Source: Diplonema japonicum
Taxonomy: Eukaryota > Euglenozoa > Diplonemea > Diplonemida > Diplonemidae
Direction of reading: 5' to 3'
Length of the DNA stretch: 64,000 nucleotides
Assembly: GCA_964019335.1 (NCBI GenBank)
Contig: OZ025702.1
Coordinates: 455,751-519,750 of the forward strand
The position numbers were made by a program, and so were the translations under genes. Positions within the stretch are counted from its first letter, which is position 1; the number at the start of each line of letters is the position of its first letter. Below, piece by piece: positions 39,859 to 51,601 of this stretch. The notes under the pieces were generated by a model. That model was not told the origin of the DNA, did not search any database, and worked only from the letters and a program-made list of their open reading frames with translations.

Positions 39859-42525
39859 ATGAGTGTCGTGGAAAGAATAGCAAACTGCCACACAGAGTCG
39901 AATGAGGCTGCGGACAGACGCTGGGCGGCAGTCAGGACAATCGACACGGCCTTCAAAGAGTGGACGAAAGATGCGTCCTCACAAGTAGTAGTGTATGGGA
40001 GTGTTGCACTGGAAGTGCATTTGGAAGGAGCAGACACCGACCTAGTCTGCGTCACATCGAGCGGGTTTTCACACAATTTCTTCAGAGCGTTCCCTTCATA
40101 CCTCCGTGGCAAGCCCAACGTCACGTCTGTGAGCTACGTCCCTGCAATGCCGCCCCTCCTCAACGCCGTGGTGCATGGTGTTCAGCATGATATCCTCTTC
40201 TGTTTCATTCCCCTGGGTGCCCCTCTGCCTCCTAATGTCAACCTGAATGACGATAGGTATCTTTACAACATGGATGAACCGTCTCGGCGGTCTGTAGGAG
40301 GCCCCAGGCTCGTCGGAGCTCTATTCGAGCGTGTCCCTAACATGGTGACATTCAAGCCCGCTCTCAAGGCCGTCAAGCTTTGGGCAGCCCGTCGTGGTTT
40401 GCACGGGGTCCGGTATGGGTACCCAGGTGGCGTGACGTGGGCTGCTATGATGTGCTTCACGGCAAGACGGTGTCCCGCCAACGCGTCGCCTGACACGCTC
40501 GTCAGTACCTTTTTCAAACTCTTTGAAGGCCAGGGTCTCAACCACCCCATCTCCATCCTCGACGACTTGCACGGCTGGCAGAAGGGGCCCACCGATGAGA
40601 TGGCCGTGCTCGTTCCCTTCCCCACGCCGCCAGGAACGCCAGTTCAAATGGTATGATGCAATCTGCTTTAACTTGAAAACGAAAAAAAAAAAAAAATGAA
40701 AAAAAAAAACCCGCAGATCAACACATGCAGCGGTTCGGTGTGCACTCTGACGAGCTTCCGTGCTGAGATCGACAGGGCGGCCTTCTTGTGCAAAGTGCCG
40801 GGCAGGATGGAAGGCGTGTGGAACAGGGCGGACTTCTTCTCATCCTTCCCACGGTTCCTTGTTGTCGAGACGCGCACGACGTCTGTGGAGCTGCTGGACC
40901 CGTGGCTTGGGTTTGTTAGCAGCAGGATCAGGGAACTGCTCGCCCTATTAGACCAGTGGGCGAAGGACAGAAAGGACTGCATTTTGTGGCCGTATCCATT
41001 CATGTTTAGGACAGACTGCCCCACGGCGAGGCTGGGGTCGGGGGTGGACTACGCGCCTGGGCTTGAGGGGGACTACGGTGGGTACTTCTTCGTTGGGCTG
41101 CGGACCGAGTTCAACGAATCGGCAGGCATTGCTGTCTACGAGTCTGAAGACCTTGTGCGGTGTACAGAAGCGTTCGTGACCCTGTGCGCGGAGTGGGGCG
41201 GGAAGCGTGAGGGAATGTTCCAACCAGTCGTGAGTGTGATGGAGCCTCGTCAGGTCCCGAGCTTCGTTCTCGACAATCCGATCGCAGTAAAGGGCGGAGT
41301 GAAGGAGCGCTCCATCGCCGACATCATCAGGAACTTCAAGCACAGCGGGATGGACGCGGTGGACGGAGCGGTTCTGATGAAAGTGAAGGAAGATGCAAAA
41401 CTTTACTGGATGCCCGGTGAGGAGGAAAGCGATGCCATCCTCAAAGGATGCATTGTGGTGGTGAAGGCAGTGGACGGGGAGGAGGACATGGCATGGGTGC
41501 GGACCGAAGAAGGCGAGGAAGGTTTCATGAAGTTAGCGATGCTGCAGGACTATGCCATGGCAACGATCAAAGAACGCGACGCGGAGACCCCGGGCAGCCC
41601 GCTCACACCATCAACCACCTTTATGACAACTAAGGGCGAAACACGGCTGCGAGCATTCCCCCTCATGACCTCCTGCGATTGGGTGGAGGATGGCATCATA
41701 CCTGAAGGCGCTGTCGTGGCAGTACGCGCGCTTGACGAACAAGGAGAGTTCGCGTTTGTCCGGTTCAACAAAGTAGAGGGATTCATCACCACGAAGCATC
41801 TTAAGGTCGATGCACAAGACGGACACTGGGTAAAATGCACTAGAGTGAAGGAACTAAAGGAAATTCTTAACCTTGCAAAGGAAACCCACATGGCCCACCG
41901 CGTCGGGCCCCTCACAACATTAGAGCAGTCGGTGCTGAGCTCCCACGCTGGAGAGAGAGGGCTGACCATTGAAAAGTTCTCGGACTCGTACTTCTGTTAC
42001 GAGCCGCAAGGGATGTTGCAGTTTCCACTGAGTCCACCTATGCAGTACGACAGGGAGGTGTTGTTCTCAGGGGTGCGATTGGGAGCAGACTCCATCTCGG
42101 CTTTAAAGGAATACTTTGAGGACAAGGGGATGATACCGCAGTCGTGGGATATACGCTGTGAAAATGTGTTCTTGAAGGCGGGCCCATTGAACGACCTACA
42201 CACAGAAGGACAAGAGGTGCAGGTCAAGGTGGTGGCAACAGGTAGCAACCCTACCTGCATCGCGGCAGGGGTCGTGGGGTGCAGCCGGTACACTGTCTCA
42301 CCCACACCGCATGTCATTGTTGCCGTCAACCCCAACGCTGACGTTAAGAGGTCTGCCAATGTTTCCCGCGTGAGCTGGTCGTTCATAGACCCCGCAGAGG
42401 TGCTGGACCTCTCGGGTGTCGTCACGCAGTTCTTTGACGATGATGAGTACGACCTTACACCCGAAATGACCTTCGATGACACCACGGACCCTTACACCTG
42501 CGAGTCCAGGCTGTCTTTCGGTTGA
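39859..42525 (+). CDS. Poly(A) polymerase with long C-terminal extension, two exons
   Basis: Exons 39859-40650 and 40717-42525 (66-nt intron with A runs), about 866 residues. Residues 40-115 hold the nucleotidyltransferase signature GS...GADTDLVCV, with D59 and D61 and the third Asp D111 (QHDILF). The central domain follows with SVGGPRLVGALFERVPN, FKPALKAVKLWAARRGL and YGYPGGVTWAAMM, all diagnostic of canonical poly(A) polymerases. After an RNA-binding-like region (to about 440) come two tandem SH3-like repeats (about 470-600), each ending '...G-x-x-V-x-V-x-A-x-D...A-x-V-R...EGF'. The last 250 residues are a further domain with an HVIVAV strand that I cannot name. It should add poly(A) tails to mRNA; the extension is not found in the usual enzyme. 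Confidence 0.88.
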
Positions 42526-42611
42526 AACGTTTCCCCTCCATTGCTCGTTTTTCATTTTCTTTTTTGTCTTTCAGTGAATAATACAAAAAGAAAGGGGCGA
42601 AGAAGAAAGAA

Positions 42612-43421
42612 ATGGACCGGATTACAGTGTTGGGGTCGCACCTCCGTGGGGTCCCGAAGAGGATTTTGTTGTTCCGTCATGCGGAGCGGGAGGACCATAT
42701 TCGACCGGAGTGGGCGGTGCACTCAGTGCGGCCTCATGACCCCCCGTTAAGCGCGCAGGGTTTTCAGCAATGCAGGGAGCTGGCTGAGAAAATAAAAGAA
42801 TTTGTCCCGACGGACGAGGAGCCGGTGGTGTACAGCTCCCCGTTGATCCGGACGGTCCAGACGGCTAACGGTGTGTTGGACACGTTATATCTGGGCAGGG
42901 AAAAGAAACCGATGATCAAGGTAGAGGGCCTGCTGAGCGAGAGGGGCAGGAATGTTAGGCGAAGAATGATGGGGCTGCACCCTACAAGCCCGGATCGATT
43001 TCGAAAAGTGTGCCATCCCATCATCCTAGAGAAGAGTGATTTAATGTGCATTTCTCCCTCCATCGACCTGGCCTACGAGGCCCAGTACACTAATCGCTAC
43101 TGTCAAGATGGTCACGAAATCAATTCAGCAGGTCGGGTCACCACTCTTGACGAGCGTATCATCAGCAACCTCCACTACCTTATCTACAGACCAGAGCACC
43201 ACAACAAAACTATAGTTTTAGTGTCCCATGGTGGGGTTTCACGGCGTATCATGGAGAATCTTACCGGCACTGTGCTTTCCTACCGCCCTGGGTACACCCA
43301 CCTTCATGTGCTGGAGCCAAAACCAGGTTCAGCCCCTTTAGCTGACGGCAGTTGGTCATTGATTTCATCATGGCACCCTGCAAGTGTTGTGATTAAGGCA
43401 ATAGGAAAGTCCAAGGAATGA
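42612..43421 (+). CDS. Histidine phosphatase (phosphoglycerate-mutase-like) family protein
   Basis: 269 residues. The N-terminal LLFRHAERED supplies the catalytic R22-H23, VYSSPLIRTVQTA the second phosphate-binding Arg, and VLVSHGGVSR the second catalytic His (H206). Order and spacing match the eukaryotic UBASH3/phosphatase branch of the histidine phosphatase superfamily rather than glycolytic mutase, which has RHGxS. The substrate is unknown; protein-tyrosine or small-molecule phosphatase activity is possible. No signal peptide, so cytosolic. A tttcttttttgtctttcag acceptor lies at 42556-42574. Confidence 0.88.
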   Translation: MDRITVLGSHLRGVPKRILLFRHAEREDHIRPEWAVHSVRPHDPPLSAQGFQQCRELAEKIKEFVPTDEEPVVYSSPLIRTVQTANGVLDTLYLGREKKPMIKVEGLLSERGRNVRRRMMGLHPTSPDRFRKVCHPIILEKSDLMCISPSIDLAYEAQYTNRYCQDGHEINSAGRVTTLDERIISNLHYLIYRPEHHNKTIVLVSHGGVSRRIMENLTGTVLSYRPGYTHLHVLEPKPGSAPLADGSWSLISSWHPASVVIKAIGKSKE

Positions 43422-43574
43422 CTTTTTTCTCCCTCTTCCTTTTTTATTTTTGCACAAGGATTTTATTTCGAAACTTTGTATCCAGTAGTTCCGTTCCCCC
43501 CCCCCTTTTTTTGAATTTTAAATGCTTCATGTTTTTAAAAGTAATAAAGAAGAGTTTAGAAAAAAGAAAAAGAG

Positions 43575-46203
43575 ATGTCGGAGTACGACGACGAAGCTGA
43601 ACTCAGCAACATCCACCTTAAGGTAGGTGAGGACGACGAGGATGCCCTGCTGCCTGTGGAGCGGAGGGCAGCAATCACACAATTCAGGGTGTTCGCAAGG
43701 TTGAGGCCCTTCATCAGTGAGGAGCTGGAGACCATCGGGAAGGCTGAGCTGCAGTCAACAATTGAGATGAAAGGCGAGAGCACCTTCCCACTGAACCCCG
43801 CGAACGGGTGGAAGCCCTCCAAGGAGTTCGTGTTCGACAGGTCACTGTGGTCGATCCCCCAAGAACAGGAACTGAAGCCCACACCTTACTTCCAGGACGT
43901 GAAGCATGAGTCATGTGTGGGGCAGAAGGAGATGTACGACATCGCAACGAAGGACGAGACAGGAGTGTCGATGGTTGACAATGCCTTCATGGCGATCAAC
44001 AGCTGCGTGCTCACCTACGGGCAGACCTCCTCTGGGAAGACCTACACGATGATGGGCAACTACGGTGAGGGTGCGGACCCCGAGCACCGTGGTATCATCC
44101 CACGTGTTTGCGACGAGCTCTTTGCGAAGGTTGCGGAGAGGAGGGAGTTCGAAGCGAAGAAGGACGACCCCAAGAAGAGGTGGGAACTTGACGTCTCCGT
44201 CACCTTCGTTGAGATCTACCTCGAGAAGGTGAGGGACTTGCTGGACCCAGCTTTGAGGCACAGGATTCAGAAACAAGCGGTGGGCGTTAAACACAGAGAA
44301 GACAATGATATGAAGGAGTCATTAGCAGCAATGAAGGAGGCGAGGGTGAGGCGAGACCCTCTCACTGGACCTTTTGTGGAAGGTATTAAGCACGTTCCCG
44401 TGCACTCGTGGAAGGATTGCGAGAAGATTCTTGAGAGGGGTTCGAAGCATCGTACGACAGCTGTTACCGATGTGCACGACAACTCGAGCAGGTCGCATGC
44501 CATCTTCACCGTGAAACTGACCCAGAAGAGGAAGGTCAGCGAAGACCGTTCTGGTGTAAAGTACGACACAAAGAGTGGTTGGATCAACTTGGTCGACTTG
44601 GCAGGTTCTGAGAGAGGTGGTGGCACGTCCTACGTGCACGAGGCGATTGCCATCAACAAGTCTCTCATGGCGCTGCGCCGTGTGATTGACTCACTTGTCG
44701 ACAGGCAGGAGAAGATCTTCGAAAGGCAAGCTGCTGAACTCGAAGGCCGCCACGTGCCCCAGCATACTCTTCCTCATGTCCCCTACATGGACTCCATCCT
44801 CACTCAGCTCTTGGAGGATTCAGTCGGGGGCAACGCCAAGACGGTCATGATTGCCAACATGACACCTTACCATGAGTACTATGAGGAGACCCTTCGCACC
44901 CTTGAGGTATTTGCAAAGCTATCATCAGTACAAAACTCAGTGGAGTCACAAGGCGAGTAAACTGTCGAATTTTGTTGGCTCAAACAAGACCAACTCTGAC
45001 GTATGCAACAAGCACAGCACACCTCAACCCTGCAGATTGTGGGTGAGAACTTCGATGGGAAAATCCAGTATTATGGACAACAGTTAAAACAACAAAAGAT
45101 CAACGTGGACAACCTGACCGGTATGACATGACACATAACAATACCCACCGCAGAGGAGCTGAACAGGCGTCAAAAGCTGATTGAGAACCTTGAGGACAAG
45201 AACGAGAAGTGCTCGCTTCGCATTGCCAACTTGGAATCCAGGTATGCTCGCACACCACACCACACCACACCACACCACACCACACCACACCACTCTTCAG
45301 GTTCCAAGACTCGAAACAGACGCGTGCGGCAACAATCATCCAGTTGGCGATGTACCTTCACAACTTCAGGCAGATGAGGGCGAGGAGGAGGACACAGGTT
45401 GTCGAGGCTGAAGAAGCGTCGGCCACTGCGAGGAAGGACCTGAGGGCACTGGAGGAGAAGCACGAGGCGCTTGTGGATGCACTCCTGAGGCACAACATCA
45501 CAATGAGCAGGATCCAAAAGAAGGCGGATGAGGTGGCGATCTCCACTGATAAGGTGTGCCCCTGCTCTTTTTTTCCTTTTTTTTTTTTTTTTTTTTAAAT
45601 TACCTCCCATCACAACAGACGATCGCAATGGCGGAGACGCAACAGCAGAGGCAGCCGGACGACCTGAGGAAAGAGCTGGCTGAGAAGCAGAAGGATGTTC
45701 AGGTGAAGAAGGACGAGCTCCTTGGGTTGCAAGGGGAGCAGACAGATGCGGAGAAGCTGCTTGTGGGGTACCAGGAGCAGAGGGACAAGGAGAACGTGAA
45801 GAGGGAGGGCGACAGGGAGGCGGCGGCAGAGGCAGCGAACCAGATGAAGCTGGACGTTCTGAACGAGATCATGGGTGACGCGAATGGGGACTACGCGGAG
45901 ATGCTCGGGGGGAAGGTAAAGCTGGGGGATGAAGAGGTTCCCTTGTTCGAGTGCGGGCTGGACGGGAGGTGGGTCCCTTCTGCTGACCTGGAGAAGCAGC
46001 TCAAGGGCATCGAGGAGCAGAAGAAGGAGTCCGACACACAGCTCGCATCGGCCCAGAAGGAGAAGCAGGCGGCCGAAGGCACCAAGGCTGACCTTAAGAA
46101 GAAGGTTGCTGATGAGAAAGGCAAAGTTTCAAAGCTTGAGTCCGAGACCAACAGTATTCAACAGCAGATCGACGAGGCCAAGAAGAAGGGCTGCTGTGGC
46201 TAA
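43575..46203 (+). CDS. Kinesin motor protein, copy 1 (six exons)
   Basis: Exons 43575-44906, 44941-45000, 45036-45120, 45154-45241, 45301-45553 and 45619-46203 (introns 34, 35, 33, 59 and 65 nt), about 800 residues. The N-terminal kinesin motor spans residues 35-445: P-loop GQTSSGKT (149-156), switch I NSSRSH (303-308), switch II DLAGSE (341-346). A neck-like segment WSHKASKLSNFVG, an unusual replacement for the standard neck linker, is followed by coiled coils (LNRRQKLIENLEDKNEK; an IQ-like RAATIIQLAMYLHNFRQMRARRR stretch) and a long C-terminal coiled coil ending KKKGCCG. Microtubule-based ATP-driven transport is expected. It is a tandem duplicate of copy 2 but lacks that copy's first two introns. 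Subfamily not assigned. Confidence 0.9.
45250..45292 (+). repeat. (CCACA)n microsatellite inside kinesin copy 1 intron
   Basis: About eight pentamer units fill most of the 59-nt intron 45242-45300. The same intron in copy 2 carries more units. Confidence 0.9.
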
Positions 46204-47379
46204 GCTGTGAGCGAAGATTCTACTTTATATTTTTTGAAACTACGAAAAAGCTACTGTTACAAACAGCTACCTTTATAGGAGCAACATTTGTGACGCAAAA
46301 AAGAAGAACAAACACCATTACACATACAGGGCTATCGATTCGTTGCTTTGGCGCTCAGTTTTAATTTAGCCATCTGAAAGGCCCTCCATTATTATTTTTC
46401 TTACTTCAGCTCTACTTTGGGGGAAAAGAAGCCCGCAAACAATCTAACTGATTAGGCCCTATGCTATCTCGGAGAGCTAATTTGCAGATTTTTCAAATCT
46501 TGCCACGTTAAAATAGATTCTAGCAATTCACTCTACTCTTGCACTGTAACTGAACTTTCCTTTGTCCCTTCTTTGAGACCCGTTGGCGTCCTGTTCTGGT
46601 GCCTTTGATGCTTCAAGAAGGGGGTACTGTGTAGAAGTAATAAGCTGAACCATTTTGTACTTGTTCTTCATATTATTTTTAAGTAACAACCTCTTTTCTC
46701 TCTATTTTTTTTTTTTTTTTTTTTTTGAGGACCAATGTTTCCAACCTCCCTGTGGTGGTTCCTGGTGATTGTGGTTTGGAGAGACACAAGCGAAAGGGAA
46801 ACTCTCGTTCTAAATCCGTACACGTGGGGAAAGCTGGACGGGGGTGGAGCGCCCACCTACGAGAGGCGCCAGTTAGCATCTCCCTCAACAGAGAGTCCCT
46901 TATCCCAAAGAGGTGGCTTCACCAGGTCAGGCAAGTAGCCTCTCCGCGGCTTCGTGCCAGTGAAGCAAGCCTCCCACAACATACTCTCCAGTTGGTGTTG
47001 ATTGTTTGGCCCTCTCCCTATTTCAATTTCCAAGCTTTCTTTACCTCTCCACTCTTACTTTCTACGGGACCACAGGGGACTTGGGAGCTTCGGGGCGAAG
47101 TTTCACAAGGGTGATGGCACCACTAAAATCGAGACAACTTTTTTTTTTTGCTGGAACAAGTAAACAAATCTTTGAAAAGAATTGTTATTGCAAAAAAGAG
47201 TAGAGGCAGCTTGTCCGTCTATCCCTACTGTAGGTGAAAACCGCTTGCACAAACAATCAGCCGACTCTTTTTTCCTCTTCCCGAGACTATGCTTGCTTGC
47301 TCTTTGTTCATTGGTGACCATGTGTTATAAAGTACTTCTATCTAGTAAGAAAAAGAAGGGGAACTAAAAAGAAAAAGAG
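46204..47379. other. Intergenic region between the kinesin copies
   Basis: 1.18 kb of unusually ordinary-complexity DNA. It holds one weak ORF (46735-46938) after a T tract and otherwise nothing I can name. It is not repeated after copy 2, so the duplication unit is essentially the gene itself. Confidence 0.7.
46735..46938 (+). CDS. Doubtful small ORF with N-terminal hydrophobic segment
   Basis: 67 codons: hydrophobic MFPTSLWWFLVIVVW, then polar sequence ending GGFTRSGK. The ATG lies 8 nt after a T tract, and a gt donor-like site (accaggtcag) lies near the end, so it could be a first exon. No homologue recognised and no further exon is convincing. Listed because the stretch is non-repetitive and on the coding strand. 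Confidence 0.22.
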   Translation: MFPTSLWWFLVIVVWRDTSERETLVLNPYTWGKLDGGGAPTYERRQLASPSTESPLSQRGGFTRSGK

Positions 47380-50105
47380 ATGTCGGAGTACGACGATGAA
47401 GTTGACTTCAGCAACATCCACCTTAAGGTAGGTGAGGACGACGAGGATGCCCTGCTGCCTGTGGAGCGGAGGGCAGCAATCACACAATTCAGGGTGTTCG
47501 CAAGGTTGAGGCCCTTCATCAGTGAGGAGCTGGAGACCATCGGGAAGGCTGAGCTGCAGTCAACAATTGAGATGAAAGGCGAGAGCACCTTCCCACTGAA
47601 CCCCGCGAACGGGTGGAAGCCCTCCAAGGAGTTCGTGTTCGACAGGTCACTGTGGTCGATCCCCCAAGAACAGGAACTGAAGCCCACACCTTACTTCCAG
47701 GACGTGAAGCATGAGTCATGTGTGGGGCAGAAGGAGATGTACGACATCGCAACGAAGGACGAGACAGGAGTGTCGATGGTTGACAATGCCTTCATGGCGA
47801 TCAACAGCTGCGTGCTCACCTACGGGCAGACCTCCTCTGGGAAGACCTACACGATGATGGGCAACTACGGTGAGGGTGCGGACCCCGAGCACCGTGGTAT
47901 CATCCCACGTGTTTGCGACGAGCTCTTTGCGAAGGTTGCGGAGAGGAGGGAGTTCGAAGCGAAGAAGGACGACCCCAAGAAGAGGTGGGAACTTGACGTC
48001 TCCGTCACCTTCGTTGAGATCTACCTCGAGAAGGTGAGGGACTTGCTGGACCCTGACCTCAAGCACAGGGCACAGAAGGTATGTCTCCATAGCCCACTAG
48101 CCAACTTACAAACAGCACGCTGTTCGTGCCAACGTCGGTACCAGAGAGGCAGGTGACATGCAGGCCGCGCTTTCGGCGATGAAGGAAGCAAAGGTCAGGC
48201 GAGACCCTCTCACTGGACCTTTTGTGGAAGGTATTAAGCATGTTCCCGTGCACTCGTGGAAGGATTGCGAGAAGGTTCTTGAGAGGGGTTCGAAGCATCG
48301 TACGACAGCTGTTACCGATGTGCACGACAACTCGAGCAGGTCGCATGCCATCTTCACCCTGACACTGACCCAGAAGAGGAAGGTCAGCGAAGACCGTTCT
48401 GGTGTAAAGTACGACACTAAGAGCGGTAGGCTTAACTTGGTCGACTTGGCAGGTTCTGAAAGGGGTGGTGGCACGTCCTACGTGCACGAGTCTGCGGCCA
48501 TCAACAAGTCTCTCATGGCGCTGCGCCGTGTGATTGACTCCCTTGTCGACAGGCAGGAGAAGATCTTCGAAAGGCAAGCCGCTGAACTCGAAGGCCGCCA
48601 CGTGCCCCAGCACGCTCTTCCTCACGTCCCCTACATGGACTCCGTCCTCACTCAGCTCTTGCAGGACTCCATTGGTATGCACACGTGGCGTGCAAGACAC
48701 CCGCACAGGTGGCAACGCCAAGACGGTCATGATTGCCAACATGACACCTTACCATGAGTACTATGAGGAGACCCTTCGCACCCTCGAGGTATGGTTGGGA
48801 AGTTAGCTAAACGCACACACAGTGGAGTCAAAAGGCGAAGAGATTGGTGACCGTCGTTGCCACCAACATCGACGACACAGGGGTATGTCCACACGTATCA
48901 TGCACCGCCACCACAGCTTGTGAAGCAAGCTCTCAGTGGGCACATCAGCAACGCGAGGGACAACCTCAAGAACCAGAGGGCCAACGTGGACAACCTGACC
49001 GGTATGACATGACACATAACAATACCCACCGCAGAGGAGCTGAACAGGCGTCAAAAGCTGATTGAGAACCTTGAGGACAAGAACGAGAAGTGCTCGCTTC
49101 GCATTGCCAACTTGGAATCCAGGTATGCTCGCACACCACACCACACCACACCACACCACACCACACTACACCACACCACACCACACCACACCACTCTTCA
49201 GGTTCCAAGACTCGAAACAGACGCGTGCGGCAACAATCATCCAGTTGGCGATGTACCTTCACAACTTCAGGCAGATGAGGGCGAGGAGGAGGACACAGGT
49301 TGTCGAGGCTGAAGAAGCGTCGGCCACTGCGAGGAAGGACCTGAGGGCACTGGAGGAGAAGCACGAGGCGCTTGTGGATGCACTCCTGAGGCACAACATC
49401 ACAATGAGCAGGATCCAAAAGAAGGCGGATGAGGTGGCGATCTCCACTGATAAGGTGTGCCCCTGCTCTTTTTTTCCTTTTTTTTTTTTTTTTTTTTTAA
49501 ATTACCTCCCATCACAACAGACGATCGCAATGGCGGAGACGCAACAGCAGAGGCAGCCGGACGACCTGAGGAAAGAGCTGGCTGAGAAGCAGAAGGATGT
49601 TCAGGTGAAGAAGGACGAGCTCCTTGGGTTGCAAGGGGAGCAGACAGATGCGGAGAAGCTGCTTGTGGGGTACCAGGAGCAGAGGGACAAGGAGAACGTG
49701 AAGAGGGAGGGCGACAGGGAGGCGGCGGCAGAGGCAGCGAACCAGATGAAGCTGGACGTTCTGAACGAGATCATGGGTGACGCGAATGGGGACTACGCGG
49801 AGATGCTCGGGGGGAAGGTAAAGCTGGGGGATGAAGAGGTTCCCTTGTTCGAGTGCGGGCTGGACGGGAGGTGGGTCCCTTCTGCTGACCTGGAGAAGCA
49901 GCTCAAGGGCATCGAGGAGCAGAAGAAGGAGTCCGACACACAGCTCGCATCGGCCCAGAAGGAGAAGCAGGCGGCCGAAGGCACCAAGGCTGACCTTAAG
50001 AAGAAGGTTGCTGATGAGAAAAGCAAAGTTTCAAAGCTTGAGTCCGAGATCAAAAGTATTCAACAGCAGATCGACGAGGCCAAGAAGAAGGGCTGCTGTG
50101 GCTAA
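47380..50105 (+). CDS. Kinesin motor protein, copy 2 (eight exons)
   Basis: Exons 47380-48078, 48116-48674, 48709-48788, 48823-48882, 48917-49001, 49035-49122, 49202-49454 and 49521-50105 (introns 37, 34, 34, 34, 33, 79 and 66 nt), about 802 residues. Domain plan is as in copy 1: P-loop, NSSRSH and DLAGSE all intact, then neck, IQ-like segment and C-terminal coiled coil ending KKKGCCG. The first 675 coding nt differ from copy 1 at only a few sites near the start, then diverge around intron 1 (HAVRANVGTREAGDMQ versus QAVGVKHREDNDMK) and at the neck exon, and are again nearly identical, introns included, from about 48970. Two introns (48079-48115 and 48675-48708) are absent from copy 1. Confidence 0.9.
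49131..49194 (+). repeat. (CCACA)n microsatellite inside kinesin copy 2 intron
   Basis: Same pentamer array as in copy 1 but about 20 nt longer and with one interruption (cactaca), making the intron 79 nt instead of 59. Confidence 0.9.
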
Positions 50106-51601
50106 GCTGTTTTAGTAAAGACCTTCTTTTTTTTTGTTTGTACCCCTCCCCCCTCCCCTCCGCCGTCCCCCCTTTTTTACTACTCCGAACGACGCCTTCA
50201 CCAGATGAAAAGAAAAATCGAAGGAAAAAAAAAGAGATTTTTTTTTTGCAAGTGTCTTTTTTTATATTTCTTCCCCCCCCCCCCCCCCCCCGCCCCCCCT
50301 CCCCCACTCCTTCCTCCCATAAAGTTTTTATTTTTTTTTCATTTAATTGTTAACTCGTTTACATTGGCATTTGCGGCAGTGATTTTGTGAGGGAAGAAAA
50401 TAAAAGAAAGAGAAAAAAAAAGATGGGGAAAGAAAAAAAGATTCTTTTTTTAAAAAAAGAACAGCAGATTTAAAAGAAGAAACAACGTTATATGGTAGGA
50501 AGAAGGGAGAGAAAAGGAGGACAAAAGGGAGATTTATGAAGGGGGGAAAAAAATGAAAAAAAGAGACCAAACTAAAAGAAACCCCATTCCCAGCCTCCCC
50601 AATAAACCCATTCTCTTTTGTTTTGTTTTTTTATTGGCCCCCCTTTTTTTTGGTTGAATTTCCCCTCAGTTCCGTACTCCTGTAAATCTTCTTCATGTTT
50701 TCGATTTCTTTTATTTCATTTTTCCCCCCCCTACTTTGGGTTCCCCCCTCTTTTTTTCTTCTTCTTTTTCGATTTCGTCTTCAGCTCCGGTTGCCTTTGA
50801 GTTGGCCCACTTCCCTCCCTTTCGATTGCGAATTAAGAAGAAAAAAAAGGGAAGAAAAAGAATATACTCGTGCCCCACCCCGCTTCTTGCGTCCTCTCCC
50901 CCCTCCTGGAGGAATGACTCAGTTTATGTTTTTTTTTTTTTATTTATTTATTTATTTTTTTTTTTTTTTTTTTTTTTTAATGCTACAGTTCCCAATATTT
51001 TTGGCTCTAGAAGTGAGTCAGAAATTCTAAAAAAAAAAAAAAAAAGAAAGAAAAAAAATAAATAGGGGGGAGGCGAGAGAATAGAATTTTTTTTGGAATG
51101 GGGAGGGGGGTTTTTTTTATCTTTTTGCTCCCGTTCCTCCAAACAGAACCCAGATGGAAAAAAAAAGTTATTTCCCGGCGACATGGAAAAAAAAAAGAAA
51201 GTCTTTTTTTTTTTTTAAATTTTGCTTCATCCGCCGGGAAATAGTGATTTTTCTTCTCCCCCCCATCCCTCCCTCCCTCCCCTCTCCTGCTGTAATGACC
51301 TCCATTCCCTTTTATCCATCCTCTCCCACCAGCCGTATACACCCCAGAAGAAAAAAAGAAGAAATTGTACAACCCCCGACCTTTTATTTTTTTTGTCATT
51401 TTTTTTTTTTACCCGTTTTTTCCCGTCCTATGACACCCCTCCCACGAAAAGAAAATTCTCCTCCCACCCCACCCCCCCCCCACGAAGAAAATGATTGAAA
51501 AAAATGTGTCCTTTTTTTTGTTTGTTTGTTTTTTATAAAAAATCTCCCAACCCAAAAAAAAAACTGAAGGGACCAGCAAAAAAAAAAAAAAAAAAAAAAG
51601 A
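50106..51601. other. Low-complexity intergenic spacer
   Basis: 1.5 kb of T, A, C and G tracts including a run of C at 50275-50290. Frames encode only F/S/P or K/E/R runs. Nothing else seen. Confidence 0.82.

Larger units (their letters stand above)
43562..46203 (+). repeat. Tandem gene duplication unit 1 (kinesin)
   Basis: The unit pairs with 47367-50105. Similarity begins in the shared leader aaaaagaaaaagagATG and ends just after the stop codons (taagctgt). It is broken into near-identical and diverged blocks, consistent with gene conversion. Confidence 0.85.
47367..50105 (+). repeat. Tandem gene duplication unit 2 (kinesin)
   Basis: Partner of 43562-46203, same orientation, offset about 3.8-3.9 kb. 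The extra length comes from two added introns and a longer intronic microsatellite. Confidence 0.85.
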
